Below, one piece after another: positions 1-10,757 of a stretch of DNA of 64,000 nucleotides; position 1 is the first letter of the stretch, and each line of letters starts with the position of its first letter. The notes below the pieces were generated by a model. The model saw only the letters and a list, made by a program, of their open reading frames with translations. It was not told where the DNA came from and did no database searches. Location: NCBI RefSeq assembly GCF_900086985.1, contig NZ_LT593974.1, positions 3,596,001 to 3,660,000 on the forward strand, read 5' to 3'. This stretch comes from Halomonas sp. HL-93. GTDB lineage: Bacteria > Pseudomonadota > Gammaproteobacteria > Pseudomonadales > Halomonadaceae. The translations under genes were made by a program, and so were the position numbers.

Positions 1-1
1 C

Positions 2-886
2 TTTCTGCGCCACTTGATTCTGGCTGCTGTTGAAGAGTTTCCGCATATCCCTGTGGTCATGCACCAAGATCACGGTACCAGCCCGGCCGTGTGCCAGCGC
101 TCCATCCAACTCGGCTTCTCCTCGGTGATGATGGACGGCTCTCTTGGAGAAGATGGCAAAACGCCGGCGGATTATGCCTACAACGTTGATGTTACCCGTC
201 GCGCGGTGGAAATGGCCCACGCCTGTGGCGTTTCTGTTGAAGGCGAGCTCGGTTGCCTCGGCAGCCTGGAAACGGGCATGGCCGGTGAGGAAGACGGCAT
301 CGGTGCGGAGGGCAAACTTGGCATGGAGCAACTGCTTACCGACCCTGAAGAAGCGGCTGAGTTTGTCAAAGCCACCCACGTGGATGCGCTCGCCATCGCC
401 ATTGGCACCAGCCACGGGGCGTATAAATTCAGCAAGCCGCCCACTGGCGATACACTTTCAATCCAACGGATTAAAGAAATTCACGCACGCATCCCCGACA
501 CTCATTTGGTGATGCATGGCTCCTCTTCCGTGCCCCAGGAATGGCTGGATGTCATTAACCAATACGGCGGACAGATTCCCGAAACCTACGGGGTACCTGT
601 CGAAGAGATCGTGGAAGGTATTAAGCATGGCGTTCGCAAGGTCAATGTTGATACTGACTTGCGCTTAGCCTCTACAGGGGCAGTACGCCGCTTTTTGGCT
701 GAGAATCCGTCTGAATTCGACCCACGTAAATTCCTCAAAGAGACGGTATCTGCCATGCGTGATTTGTGTATTGCGCGTTATGAGGCCTTTGGCACGGCAG
801 GTAATGCCAGCAAGATCAAACCGATCAGCCTAGAAGCCATGTTCCAGCGCTACGAACGTGGCGAGCTTGCGCCTAAAGTGAAATAA
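2..886 (+). CDS. fba: Fructose-bisphosphate aldolase class II (5' end outside window)
   Basis: Zn-dependent aldolase that interconverts fructose 1,6-bisphosphate with glyceraldehyde 3-phosphate and dihydroxyacetone phosphate in central carbon metabolism. About 294 residues are visible and the frame is open to the left edge, so roughly the first 60 residues of a family that usually has about 350 are missing. Visible signatures are the metal/substrate motif MHQDHGTS, the segment HGSSSVPQ and the phosphate-binding stretch NVDTDLR. The long insert-containing form resembles the Calvin-cycle subtype (cbbA/fba) found in Pseudomonas. A strong terminator follows, so this is the last gene of its operon. 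Confidence 0.95.
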   Translation, partial: FLRHLILAAVEEFPHIPVVMHQDHGTSPAVCQRSIQLGFSSVMMDGSLGEDGKTPADYAYNVDVTRRAVEMAHACGVSVEGELGCLGSLETGMAGEEDGIGAEGKLGMEQLLTDPEEAAEFVKATHVDALAIAIGTSHGAYKFSKPPTGDTLSIQRIKEIHARIPDTHLVMHGSSSVPQEWLDVINQYGGQIPETYGVPVEEIVEGIKHGVRKVNVDTDLRLASTGAVRRFLAENPSEFDPRKFLKETVSAMRDLCIARYEAFGTAGNASKIKPISLEAMFQRYERGELAPKVK

Positions 887-923
887 ACCTCAAACAAATA
901 TCGATATTAGATATATAAATCGC

Positions 924-953
924 AAAAAAGACGGCCACTCGGCCGTCTTTTTT
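924..953 (+). terminator. Rho-independent terminator after fba
   Basis: GACGGCC / GGCCGTC stem with an ACTC loop, flanked by six A on the left and a T6 run on the right. It is nearly symmetric, so it probably also terminates the convergent gene ending at 959. Confidence 0.9.
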
Positions 954-958
954 ATTGC

Positions 959-1276
959 TTAATCTTCATCATCGGTACTTTTTTCGCTTTCGCCTTCTTC
1001 AATTGCATCTTCTGCACTGCCTGTACCACCCGTACCACCCTCAGTGTCTTCCTCCTCCTCTTCTTCCTCTTGCTTTTCCTCACCATTGCTGTCGGATTCA
1101 GAGGTGTCGCTGCTGCGGTTTTCCTCATCCCGCTTCACTGAACCTGCTTTAATACCATACTCTTCCTCAAGCGCTTCATCGTCGAGAGGCTCGTGCTCAT
1201 CAGCACTTGCCACTCCTGCGGCTGACAGCAGCGCCATAGCAAATACGAATGGCATGATCCAAGGGGTTAATCGCAT
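959..1276 (-). CDS. Acidic exported low-complexity protein (hypothetical)
   Basis: No family recognised. The start at 1276 is chosen because AAGGAG lies about 8 nt upstream; a longer reading from 1315 has no such site. The 105-residue product opens with a clear Sec signal peptide (positive MRL, then a hydrophobic run, cleavage probably after VASA near residue 25). The mature part is dominated by Glu, Asp, Ser and Gly, including a run of seven or more Glu and a GGTGGTG stretch. Such an acidic, probably disordered periplasmic or secreted protein fits a halophile; any specific function would be a guess. It converges on fba with a shared terminator. Confidence 0.7.
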   Translation of the reverse strand: MRLTPWIMPFVFAMALLSAAGVASADEHEPLDDEALEEEYGIKAGSVKRDEENRSSDTSESDSNGEEKQEEEEEEEDTEGGTGGTGSAEDAIEEGESEKSTDDED

Positions 1277-1534
1277 CGTCAGGGTCTCCTTATTATGGTA
1301 GTTACAGCTTAGCACGTCATCGCAAATCTAATTGAAGAGGCAATCAACGAAGCTCAATCAACGGCCCAAACCGTCATAGGGGTTATGTGTTTTGATCAAT
1401 CTGAAGCTGCCCAACGTAGCAGGCAAGCAAAAAATTACAGAACACTGTTCACAAAAGCGCTACAATCTCTTTCAATAGCCTGATGATTTGTTCGTTCTGT
1501 TATTGCAGTTGCTAAGTCACTGCTAGGAAATTCC

Positions 1535-2233
1535 ATGCCGCTCCCTCTGTTATTATTTGATTGCGATGGCACTTTGGTCGATAGCGAACCCCTACTTGCC
1601 GAAGAAATGTCGACGGGACTTAATAGCGTAGGGCTACCCTTCGTGCCATCTGATTATTTGGGTGAATTTCGGGGCTCACGCTTTCGCAATATCGTGGCTC
1701 AGCTACAGGCGCGCCATGGCGACGTCAGCAACGAGCAATTGAACAGCATGGAAACCACCATGCGCGCTAACCTTGCTAAGCGATTAGCACAGGAACTCAC
1801 TACCATTCCCGGTGCCAAAGAAGCCCTTCAGCAACTATCCGCTTACCCCAGTGCTGTGGTGTCCAACGGTCCTGAAGAGAAAATTCGTACCGCACTTAAG
1901 GCAACGGGGCTCGACAGCTATTTCGCAGAGCGACTTTTTAGTGGCTATACCGCTCATTGTTGGAAACCGGAGCCCTGTTTGCACCTCCATGCTGCGAGTA
2001 TCATGGGATATAGTGCTGCCCACTGTATTGCTATCGATGATGCGCTGGTAGGCGTACGCGCTGCCCTTGAAGCGGGAATGAAGGTGATTCATTTAAATCG
2101 TTTTCCAGATGCGGAGACCACGCCGGAGAACGCCATTATGATTAGCAATATGTTCCAGCTACCTGCCGTAATCAGGCAGTTAAGCCAGGAAGTGAGTCCG
2201 GCGGCCGAGCCTTATTACTCTGAAGGGAAATAA
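1535..2233 (+). CDS. HAD-family phosphatase (YieH-like)
   Basis: Predicted cytoplasmic phosphatase of the haloacid dehalogenase superfamily, 232 residues. Motif I is FDCDGTLVDSE with the nucleophile Asp9 and acid/base Asp11. Motif II is the SNGP segment near residue 110, motif III the Lys of WKPEP near 144, and motif IV the acidic pair IDDA near 169. The helical cap between motifs I and II and the SNGP...LFSGY...WKP order resemble E. coli YieH (6-phosphogluconate phosphatase) more than phosphoglycolate phosphatase. The substrate remains inferred. The next gene starts 4 bases after its stop, suggesting an operon with yciH. Confidence 0.85.
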   Translation: MPLPLLLFDCDGTLVDSEPLLAEEMSTGLNSVGLPFVPSDYLGEFRGSRFRNIVAQLQARHGDVSNEQLNSMETTMRANLAKRLAQELTTIPGAKEALQQLSAYPSAVVSNGPEEKIRTALKATGLDSYFAERLFSGYTAHCWKPEPCLHLHAASIMGYSAAHCIAIDDALVGVRAALEAGMKVIHLNRFPDAETTPENAIMISNMFQLPAVIRQLSQEVSPAAEPYYSEGK

Positions 2234-2237
2234 TGCG

Positions 2238-2612
2238 ATGTCTTCATTACGCGACCAGCTTGGTGGACTGGTATATTCCACCGAAAAGGGCAATACCTGC
2301 CCAGCTTGCCGTGAACCTTTGGAATTTTGCCGCTGTGACGCCGATAGTGAACAAGCGCGTATTGCCGCGCTGGACGGCGTCGTCCGTATTCGACGTGAAA
2401 CCAGTGGTCGTAAAGGGAAAGGTGTAACCACGGTCAGCGGCATTCCCCTGGCAACAGCGGACCTTAAAACTCTCGCCAAAGATCTAAAAAAACGCTGCGG
2501 CACAGGTGGCGCAGTTAAAGACGGCATCATTGAAATTCAAGGTGATCACCGTGATAGCCTAAAACAGGAATTAACCGCACGCGGCTATCAAGTCAAATTG
2601 GCTGGTGGCTAA
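2238..2612 (+). CDS. yciH: SUI1/YciH-family translation initiation-like factor
   Basis: Bacterial homologue of eukaryotic eIF1 (SUI1), 124 residues. The N-terminal part holds CPAC...CRC cysteine pairs near residues 22-36 that may bind metal. The SUI1 fold follows, with the conserved KGKGVTTVSGI segment and a C-terminal LKKRCGTGGAVKDGIIEIQGDH block. YciH is thought to influence initiation fidelity at the ribosome, but its cellular role is poorly established. It lies 4 nt after the HAD phosphatase and is followed about 50 nt later by the NERD-like gene. Confidence 0.9.
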   Translation: MSSLRDQLGGLVYSTEKGNTCPACREPLEFCRCDADSEQARIAALDGVVRIRRETSGRKGKGVTTVSGIPLATADLKTLAKDLKKRCGTGGAVKDGIIEIQGDHRDSLKQELTARGYQVKLAGG

Positions 2613-2665
2613 TCCATACGTCTCAGGACCGTTATTGTGCAGTCACGCCGCACTAGGGCATTGAA

Positions 2666-3574
2666 ATGATCTGGCTAGAATATTTGCTCCCGCTGATTTT
2701 TCTCTTTCCCATGGCGGCAATGGGCGGCATCGTTCTAGCACTACGTAGCCTTCACGATGCCCGCGTTCAATCCCCCTTCGATACGCCGCTGCGCGAGCCA
2801 GGACGGGCATTGCGCCATCGACTGGATCAAGCATTCTCAAGCTTATTTCTGAATGGCGCATTAGGCCCATTGATTAGCCTCGCTCCACTCGTCTATGGCA
2901 TGGGACGAATGCTGTTTGTTGATAAGCAAGACTGGGTTGAATGGGCTCTATATGGTTTGCTTAGCACGCTGTTAGTATTAGCTTTTTCGCTACTGTTGGT
3001 GCGTGACTACCAACGCATTCGGCGATTGAAGCTGGGCTTAGCCTGCGAGCTCGCCGTTGGCCAAGAGCTTGAACGGCTTATCCGTCCCGATGCCCATCCT
3101 TATTATGTGTTTCACGACGTGCCAACGGATAGTTTTACAATTGACCATGTAGTAGTCACACCTCATGGTGTTTTCGTGGTCGAAACTCGTGCACGCACCG
3201 TTCCCATCAGCAGTGATGGACGTGAACTTAATACCGTTGCAGTCGAACGTGAGCGGCTTCGCTTCCCCTATTGGCAAGAGCGCCGTCCACTGCATAAAAC
3301 GCGGCAAGGGGTTAATTGGCTTAGTCAATGGCTAGAACAGCGCTGTGGAGTCCCGGTGCCTGTTCAAGGTGTGTTGGTGTTACCTGGCTGGGATATCAAC
3401 AACGATGAAGCAGCGCCTGACATCCTGGTAGCGAGGGGGGATGTATTGTCGAAGCAGCTAACCGAACTGACACCTGGCAAGCTCAGCGACCCCATTCACG
3501 ATAAAATCATCAACACTTTGTTAGAACGCGCCAAGCTCATGGAATTAAAGCACCTTCGTCAGCCGTCTGTTTAA
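2666..3574 (+). CDS. Membrane protein with nuclease-related (NERD) domain
   Basis: 302 residues. Three hydrophobic segments lie in the N-terminal half (about residues 4-26, 60-80 and 92-113). A cytoplasmic NERD-like domain follows from about 125 to 235, including CELAVGQELERL, a short FHDVPTD strand, then IDHVVVTPHGVFVVET. NERD proteins belong to the PD-(D/E)XK nuclease fold and normally read E-x-K at the last motif. Here the codons give E-T-R, so catalysis is uncertain. The gene ends 6 bases before the convergent dgt stop. Function is not known. Confidence 0.75.
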   Translation: MIWLEYLLPLIFLFPMAAMGGIVLALRSLHDARVQSPFDTPLREPGRALRHRLDQAFSSLFLNGALGPLISLAPLVYGMGRMLFVDKQDWVEWALYGLLSTLLVLAFSLLLVRDYQRIRRLKLGLACELAVGQELERLIRPDAHPYYVFHDVPTDSFTIDHVVVTPHGVFVVETRARTVPISSDGRELNTVAVERERLRFPYWQERRPLHKTRQGVNWLSQWLEQRCGVPVPVQGVLVLPGWDINNDEAAPDILVARGDVLSKQLTELTPGKLSDPIHDKIINTLLERAKLMELKHLRQPSV

Positions 3575-3580
3575 CAATGC

Positions 3581-4912
3581 CTAATCGCCTCGCAAACGTC
3601 CCCCCATTTCTTGGGCGAGATCAACGGCGTAATGGTCAGTCATACCGCCGATAAAGTCGAGCATGCGACGGTAGCTCTCGTAAAGCGGCCAAGAGGCCAG
3701 CGGTGTATTCTCACCGATGAGGGCAAGTACCCGCTGATGTTTGAAAGAGCTATGGCCAGTATGATGCAGCTCATGCGCCGCGCCAATAAAAGCTTCAAGC
3801 AAAATACCTAACGTCGTATAAGCTCCGATTTCCAGCTTGGCTTTACGTTCATTTTGAAAAATCCGCTCGCGGGCTAACTGTTTTGCGGCTCTCACTCCCC
3901 AGCCTAAATCCGGGTGGCATAGCTCGAGTAAATCATCGCTGAGCGTTCCATTTAGCAGTGCCTCTTCATGCTGCACAAACACTGCCCCTACATCGTTGAC
4001 CGCACGCTCCATCGCCGCGCCGCGCAACAATGCAATTCGACGACGCTGTGACACGTTACGGGCTTGCATATCAGCGTACTCAGGCGGAAATTCACCGGCG
4101 ATCTGGCGTAGCACCTCAACCACTTCTTCATAGCGAAGAATCCCCATCTCCAAACCATCTTCCAGGTCCAGCAATGCGTAACAAATATCATCTGCTGCTT
4201 CGACGAGCCAAGCTAACGGATGACGACACCAGCGCTGCTCGCCCTGGGGTAGCAGGCCCACTGCTTCAGCTACCTCTTTCAACAGCACCTGTTCGGACTG
4301 ATAAGCCCCAAACTTACCTGCCCGACCGCTATAGCGTACTGTCCAGGGGTATTTTAGCAGCGTGCCCAGCGTGGCCGCAGAGAGCCTCATACCACCATTG
4401 AATTGGTTATATTCAATTTGGGTAATCACTCGAAAGCCCTGAGCATTACCTTCGTAGGTCAGTAGATCTTCACGTTCAGCGTCGGATAGACCATCTAATA
4501 GCCCGCTTCCTTGTGCTCGATGGAACCAGTCACGAATGGCGTACTCACCGGCATGTCCAAAAGGCGGGTTACCGATATCATGCCCCAAGCATGCCGTTTG
4601 AACGATCACCCCTAGGTCAGCCGGTGTGATCCACTGTGGCAATCGGTCACGCAATAACTCGCCTACAATCATGCCTAACGAGCGCCCCACACAGCCGACT
4701 TCCAGCGAGTGGGTTAATCGCGTATGAATATGGTCGTTTTCGGTCAGCGGGTGTACTTGAGTCTTGCGACCGAGACGTCTGAAAGAGCCTGAAAAAACGA
4801 TGCGATCGTGATCTTTGTGAAAAGGGCTACGCCCTATCTCGCGAGTGCTTGACGAGCGTTGATCGTGGAGACGTTTAGGGGAAAGTAACTGTTCCCAGCG
4901 CATATGAGTCAT
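3581..4912 (-). CDS. dgt: Deoxyguanosinetriphosphate triphosphohydrolase-like protein
   Basis: HD-domain dNTP triphosphohydrolase, 443 residues, expected to hydrolyse dGTP (or other dNTPs) to the deoxynucleoside and triphosphate. The HD motif is read in HTRLTHSLEV and GHDIGNPPFGHAGE, which carry the metal-binding His/Asp residues. The N-terminal arginine-rich FSGSFRRLGRKTQV block is typical of the family. The ATG at 4912 is preferred over upstream starts because AAGGAGGAA lies 7 nt before it. It resembles the shorter dGTPase-like type, so substrate range is inferred. The gene sits downstream of the rrn terminator on the same strand. Confidence 0.9.
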   Translation of the reverse strand: MTHMRWEQLLSPKRLHDQRSSSTREIGRSPFHKDHDRIVFSGSFRRLGRKTQVHPLTENDHIHTRLTHSLEVGCVGRSLGMIVGELLRDRLPQWITPADLGVIVQTACLGHDIGNPPFGHAGEYAIRDWFHRAQGSGLLDGLSDAEREDLLTYEGNAQGFRVITQIEYNQFNGGMRLSAATLGTLLKYPWTVRYSGRAGKFGAYQSEQVLLKEVAEAVGLLPQGEQRWCRHPLAWLVEAADDICYALLDLEDGLEMGILRYEEVVEVLRQIAGEFPPEYADMQARNVSQRRRIALLRGAAMERAVNDVGAVFVQHEEALLNGTLSDDLLELCHPDLGWGVRAAKQLARERIFQNERKAKLEIGAYTTLGILLEAFIGAAHELHHTGHSSFKHQRVLALIGENTPLASWPLYESYRRMLDFIGGMTDHYAVDLAQEMGGRLRGD

Positions 4913-5001
4913 GACGTTCCTCCTTGAGAGCCGCATTTTGACACAAAAGTCAGCCAGATAGACAAACAAAACTCCGCCGAGCTGGGCTTAAAACAAAGCA
5001 T

Positions 5002-5040
5002 AAAAAAATCCCCCAAGGCATTAGCCCTGGGGGATTTTTG
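5002..5040 (-). terminator. Terminator of the rrn operon
   Basis: Strong hairpin with arms AATCCCCCAGGGC / GCCTTGGGGGATT, read on the minus strand just after 5S, followed by a T7 run. It separates the rrn operon from dgt. Confidence 0.9.
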
Positions 5041-5048
5041 GTATAGGT

Positions 5049-5165
5049 GCCTGACAATGACCTACTCTCGCATGGGGAGACCCCACACTACCATCGGCGC
5101 GAAGCGGTTTCACTGCTGAGTTCGGCATGGGATCAGGTGGTTCACGCTTGCTATGGTCGTCAGGC
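5049..5165 (-). rRNA. rrf: 5S ribosomal RNA
   Basis: 117 nt. The ends pair as GCCTGAC with GTCAGGC (helix I). The internal CCATGCCGAACTCAG and GATGGTAGTGTGGGG segments are standard gammaproteobacterial 5S. Last gene of the rrn operon, about 130 nt after 23S. Confidence 0.95.
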
Positions 5166-5245
5166 GTAACTTTAAATGTCTATCATGCTGTGTCTTGTGG
5201 CGTCTCTCTTACCAAGCCCTGTGTCTTAAACACTTGGCTCAGTGT

Positions 5246-5283
5246 GCGTATCCGGTTTTCTCGTTATCATCACGACCAGACCC
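5246..5283 (-). other. Pre-23S processing stem, 3' arm
   Basis: Largely complementary to 8396-8435 across the whole 23S gene (shared blocks GCGTATCCGG, TCGTTATC and ACCAGAC). This is the expected RNase III processing stem that closes pre-23S RNA. Confidence 0.65.
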
Positions 5284-5430
5284 CTTGGGTGTTATAGGGT
5301 CAAGCCTCACGGGCCATTAGTACACGTTAGCTCAACACCTTGCAGCGCTTCCACACCGTGCCTATCAACCAGCTGGTCTCGCTGGGCCCTTCAGGAGGCT
5401 CTAGGCCTCAGGGATGTCTCATCTTGAAGG

Positions 5431-5466
<36 letters not shown>

Positions 5467-5632
5467 TCCGCACATAGCTACCCGGCAATGCCACTGGCGT
5501 GACAACCGGAACACCAGAGGTGCGTCCACTCCGGTCCTCTCGTACTAGGAGCAGCCCTTCTCAAACATCCAACGCCCACGGCAGATAGGGACCGAACTGT
5601 CTCACGACGTTCTAAACCCAGCTCGCGTACCA

Positions 5633-5665
<33 letters not shown>

Positions 5666-5667
5666 GA

Positions 5668-5710
<43 letters not shown>

Positions 5711-5739
5711 ACCGCCGTCGATGTGAACTCTTGGGCGGT

Positions 5740-5813
<74 letters not shown>

Positions 5814-6217
5814 GAACCTGCTTTCGCACCTGCTCGACGTGTCTGTCTCGCAGTCAAGCACCCTTATGCTCTTGCACTCATTGCACGATGTCCGACCGTG
5901 CTGAGGGTACCTTCGTGCTCCTCCGTTACGCTTTGGGAGGAGACCGCCCCAGTCAAACTACCCACCACACACTGTCCTCGATCCGGATAACGGACCTGAG
6001 TGAGAACGCCAATGATGCCAGGCTGGTATTTCAAGGTTGGCTCCCTTCGAACTGGCGTCCAAAGTTCAAAGCCTCCCAGCTATCCTACACAGGCAACATC
6101 AGCGTCCAGTGTGAAGCTATAGTAAAGGTTCACGGGGTCTTTCCGTCTAGCCGCGGGTACACCGCATCTTCACGGCGATTTCAATTTCACTGAGTCTCGG
6201 GTGGAGACAGCGTGGCC

Positions 6218-6312
<95 letters not shown>

Positions 6313-6350
6313 AATCAAGAGCTTCGGACGAATCCTAACACCATCATTTA

Positions 6351-6385
<35 letters not shown>

Positions 6386-7017
6386 GTCCGCTTGCGCGTT
6401 AGCAGAGTGCTGTGTTTTTAATAAACAGTTGCAGCCACCTGGTATCTTCGACCGGTTCTCGCTTAAGCCGCGAGGGCTCTCACAATACGCCGGCGTGCCT
6501 TCTCCCGAAGTTACGGCACCATTTTGCCTAGTTCCTTCACCCGAGTTCTCTCAAGCGCCTTGGGATTCTCACCCTGACCACCTGTGTCGGTTTGGGGTAC
6601 GGTCGCACATGATCTGAAGCTTAGAGGCTTTTCCTGGAAGCGTGGCATCGATGACTTCAACACCGTGGTGTCTTCGTCTCGTCTCTCGGCCTTAAGGGTC
6701 CGGATTTACCTAAACCCTCAGCCTACGGACTTTCACCAGGACTACCAACGCCTGGCTCATCTAGCCTTCTTCGTCCCCCCATCGCAACCATGTCCGGTAC
6801 GGGAATATTGACCCGTTTCCCATCGACTACGCCTTTCGGCCTCGCCTTAGGGGCCGACTCACTCTGCTCCGATTAGCGTCGAACAGAAACCCTTGGTCTT
6901 CCGGCGAGGGAGTTTTTCACTCCCTTTATCGTTACTCATGTCAGCATTCGCACTCGTGATACCTCCAGCGAACTTCTCAATTCACCTTCATTGGCTTACA
7001 CGACGCTCCTCTACCGC

Positions 7018-7128
7018 GTGCCTGCATCCTTAAGCCTACTCTACTCATCCCCACCGAACTCGACGTTCGGGGAGCGCTTGAACGTCGCTTCGCGACGTTA
7101 AGCGAATAGTCTTAAGTGATGCAGGCAC
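7018..7128 (-). other. 23S rRNA intervening sequence in helix 45
   Basis: Between AAGCTACGG and GGTAGAGGAGCG, where E. coli has about 22 nt, there are about 115 nt. The ends pair perfectly over 11 bp (7018-7028 with 7118-7128), continued by CTTAAG/CTTAAG (7029-7034 with 7111-7116). Inside are two further hairpins: AACGTCGC / GCGACGTT at 7081-7099, and CCGAAC / GTTCGG around 7053-7069. Confidence 0.85.
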
Positions 7129-7740
7129 ACCCGTAGCTTCGGTACCTGGTTTAGCCCCGTTACATCTTCCGCGCAGGCCGACTCGACTAGTGAGCTATTA
7201 CGCTTTCTTTAAAGGATGGCTGCTTCTAAGCCAACCTCCTAGCTGTCTGAGCCTTCCCACATCGTTTCCCACTTAACCAGGATTTCGGGACCTTAGCTGA
7301 CGGTCTGGGTTGTTTCCCTTTTCACAACGGACGTTAGCACCCGCTGTGTGTCTCCCACGCTCGCACTCACCGGTATTCGGAGTTTGCCTCGGGTTGGTAA
7401 GTCGGGATGACCCCCTAGCCGAAACAGTGCTCTACCCCCGGCGGTGATACGTGAGGCGCTACCTAAATAGCTTTCGAGGAGAACCAGCTATCTCCGAGCT
7501 TGATTAGCCTTTCACTCCGATCCACAAGTCATCCAAATCTTTTTCAACAGATCCTGGTTCGGGCCTCCAATTGATGTTACTCAATCTTCACCCTGCTCAT
7601 GGATAGATCGCTCGGTTTCGGGTCTATATCCAGCGACTGTGTCGCCCAGTTAAGACTCGGTTTCCCTACGGCTCCCCTATACGGTTAACCTCGCCACTGA
7701 ATATAAGTCGCTGACCCATTATACAAAAGGTACGCAGTCA

Positions 7741-7853
7741 CCCCATCACTAAGCCACCTCTGCTTGTTTGGGTGGGTTGAACGTTGCAAGCAACGTTAAC
7801 CGTCAAGCGGGGGCTGATGGTGTTCCACATCACGAAGAAGCTTAGTGATGGGG
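7741..7853 (-). other. 23S rRNA intervening sequence in helix 25
   Basis: Between GTAGGAGC and TGACTGCGTACC, where E. coli has 13 nt, there are about 113 nt. The first and last 14 bases (7741-7754 and 7840-7853) are perfectly complementary. Inside is a perfect 8-bp hairpin AACGTTGC / GCAACGTT (about 7780-7797) with a CUUG-type loop on the RNA strand. Confidence 0.85.
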
Positions 7854-8395
7854 CTCCTACTGCTTGTACGCACACGGTTTCAGGATCTATTTCACTCCCC
7901 TCTCCGGGGTTCTTTTCGCCTTTCCCTCACGGTACTGGTTCACTATCGGTCAGCCAGGAGTATTTAGCCTTGGAGGATGGTCCCCCCGTCTTCAGTCAAG
8001 GTTTCTCGTGCCCCGACCTACTCGATTTCACATGATCAGACTTTCGACTACGGGGCTATCACCCGCTACGGCCGCGCTTCCCAACGCATTCGCCTAATCA
8101 GTCACATGCTTAAGGGCTGGTCCCCGTTCGCTCGCCGCTACTGGGGGAATCTCGGTTGATTTCTTTTCCTCAGGGTACTTAGATGTTTCAGTTCCCCTGG
8201 TTCGCCTCCTGGCCCTATAGATTCAGGACAGGATACCGATCTTGTGATCGGTGGGTTTCCCCATTCAGAGATGCCCGGGTCACAGGTTGTTTGCCACCTC
8301 GCCGAGCCTTATCGCAGGCTTCCACGTCTTTCATCGCCTCTGGCTGCCTAGGCATCCACCGTGTGCGCTTCATTGCTTGACCCTATAACCCGAAG

Positions 8396-8435
8396 GAGTC
8401 TGGTATCTCGCAATGATAACGATTGCCGGATACGC
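8396..8435 (-). other. Pre-23S processing stem, 5' arm
   Basis: Partner of 5246-5283. It lies just upstream of the mature 23S 5' end on the minus strand. Confidence 0.65.
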
Positions 8436-8462
8436 TTGAGACGTATCACAAAACAATTACGT

Positions 8463-8487
8463 AGGAACGTGTTCAAAACACGTTCCT
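8463..8487. repeat. Perfect spacer hairpin in the rrn ITS
   Basis: AGGAACGTGT and ACACGTTCCT form a 10-bp stem with a 5-nt loop, between the 23S processing arm and the spacer boxA. No T run follows on the minus strand, so it is not a terminator. Confidence 0.6.
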
Positions 8488-8502
8488 GTCAGCATGATAT
8501 AC

Positions 8503-8516
8503 ATTGTTAAAGAGCG
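8503..8516 (-). promoter_or_regulatory. Spacer boxA antitermination element
   Basis: Reads CGCTCTTTAACAAT on the minus strand, matching the boxA consensus (TGCTCTTTAACA). It lies between tRNA-Ala and 23S, where rrn operons carry a second Nus antitermination site. Confidence 0.85.
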
Positions 8517-8521
8517 GTTAG

Positions 8522-8549
8522 AGCTAGAAGCCCTAAGCTGGAAGCTTGA
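8522..8549. repeat. Heptad repeats in the rrn spacer
   Basis: Four consecutive 7-mers start with AGC: AGCTAGA, AGCCCTA, AGCTGGA, AGCTTGA. About 80 bases on, the inverse unit TCAAGCT recurs twice at 14-base spacing (8628-8634 and 8642-8648). GAAGCTTGAAG (8541-8551) is the perfect inverse of 8626-8636. The element fills much of the spacer between boxA and tRNA-Ala. Confidence 0.55.
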
Positions 8550-8652
8550 AGAGAAAACTTTCTCCCAAGCACCTAGCTTAAAACTTCGTCAAGACGGTTT
8601 TGATGTCGTTCAAGTTGGGCTTTTTCTTCAAGCTTCTAACGTCAAGCTTGAG

Positions 8653-8728
8653 TGGTGGAGCCAAGCGGGATCGAACCGCTGACCTCCTGCGTGCAAGGCA
8701 GGCGCTCTCCCAGCTGAGCTATGGCCCC
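8653..8728 (-). tRNA. tRNA-Ala (anticodon TGC)
   Basis: 76 nt including encoded CCA. Acceptor stem GGGGCCA / TGGCTCC, anticodon loop CTTGCAC. Spacer tRNA of the rrn operon. Confidence 0.97.
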
Positions 8729-8833
8729 ATTAACACACAATTTTTCCGGGAAATTTTATTCAGAACAAGGCATTTTATGGCGACGCATAGCCTCCTATGT
8801 GAGTCATAAAATAACGCAGTGCTGGATAAAATT

Positions 8834-8910
<77 letters not shown>

Positions 8911-8978
8911 GGCTATTCAGCCATTACAGATATTGGGAACCTGTAGCAGCTAAATTAACTACCGTTTGCTCTATCACT

Positions 8979-9005
8979 TGATCAGGTAATTCATTGTGAG
9001 CGCTT
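8979..9005 (-). other. Pre-16S processing stem, 3' arm
   Basis: Pairs with 10717-10742 over about 26 positions with only a few mismatches (core TGATCAGGTAATTCAT). This is the expected RNase III stem that loops out the 16S precursor. Confidence 0.8.
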
Positions 9006-9027
9006 ACCGCGAGCATGATGCATCGTT

Positions 9028-10560
<1,533 letters not shown>

Positions 10561-10716
10561 AAGATCTATGCGGTTCTTACTCACTACCCCGAAGGGCAGC
10601 AAAAGCGAACCAAACTTGGCTCAAGGGTCAAACGAATTCATTCAATATCGGCTTCGAAAAGCCGTAGTGCTTGAGTCGCTTGCCTTGATATTTGGTGATT
10701 TATCACCCTCATCGGC

Positions 10717-10742
10717 AAGCGCCCACATGAATTACCTGATCA
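10717..10742 (-). other. Pre-16S processing stem, 5' arm
   Basis: Complementary partner of 8979-9005 on the far side of 16S. Confidence 0.8.
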
Positions 10743-10744
10743 AA

Positions 10745-10757
10745 TTATTAAAGAGCG
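10745..10757 (-). promoter_or_regulatory. Leader boxA antitermination element
   Basis: Reads CGCTCTTTAATAA on the minus strand, close to the boxA consensus and to the spacer copy at 8503-8516. Confidence 0.8.
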
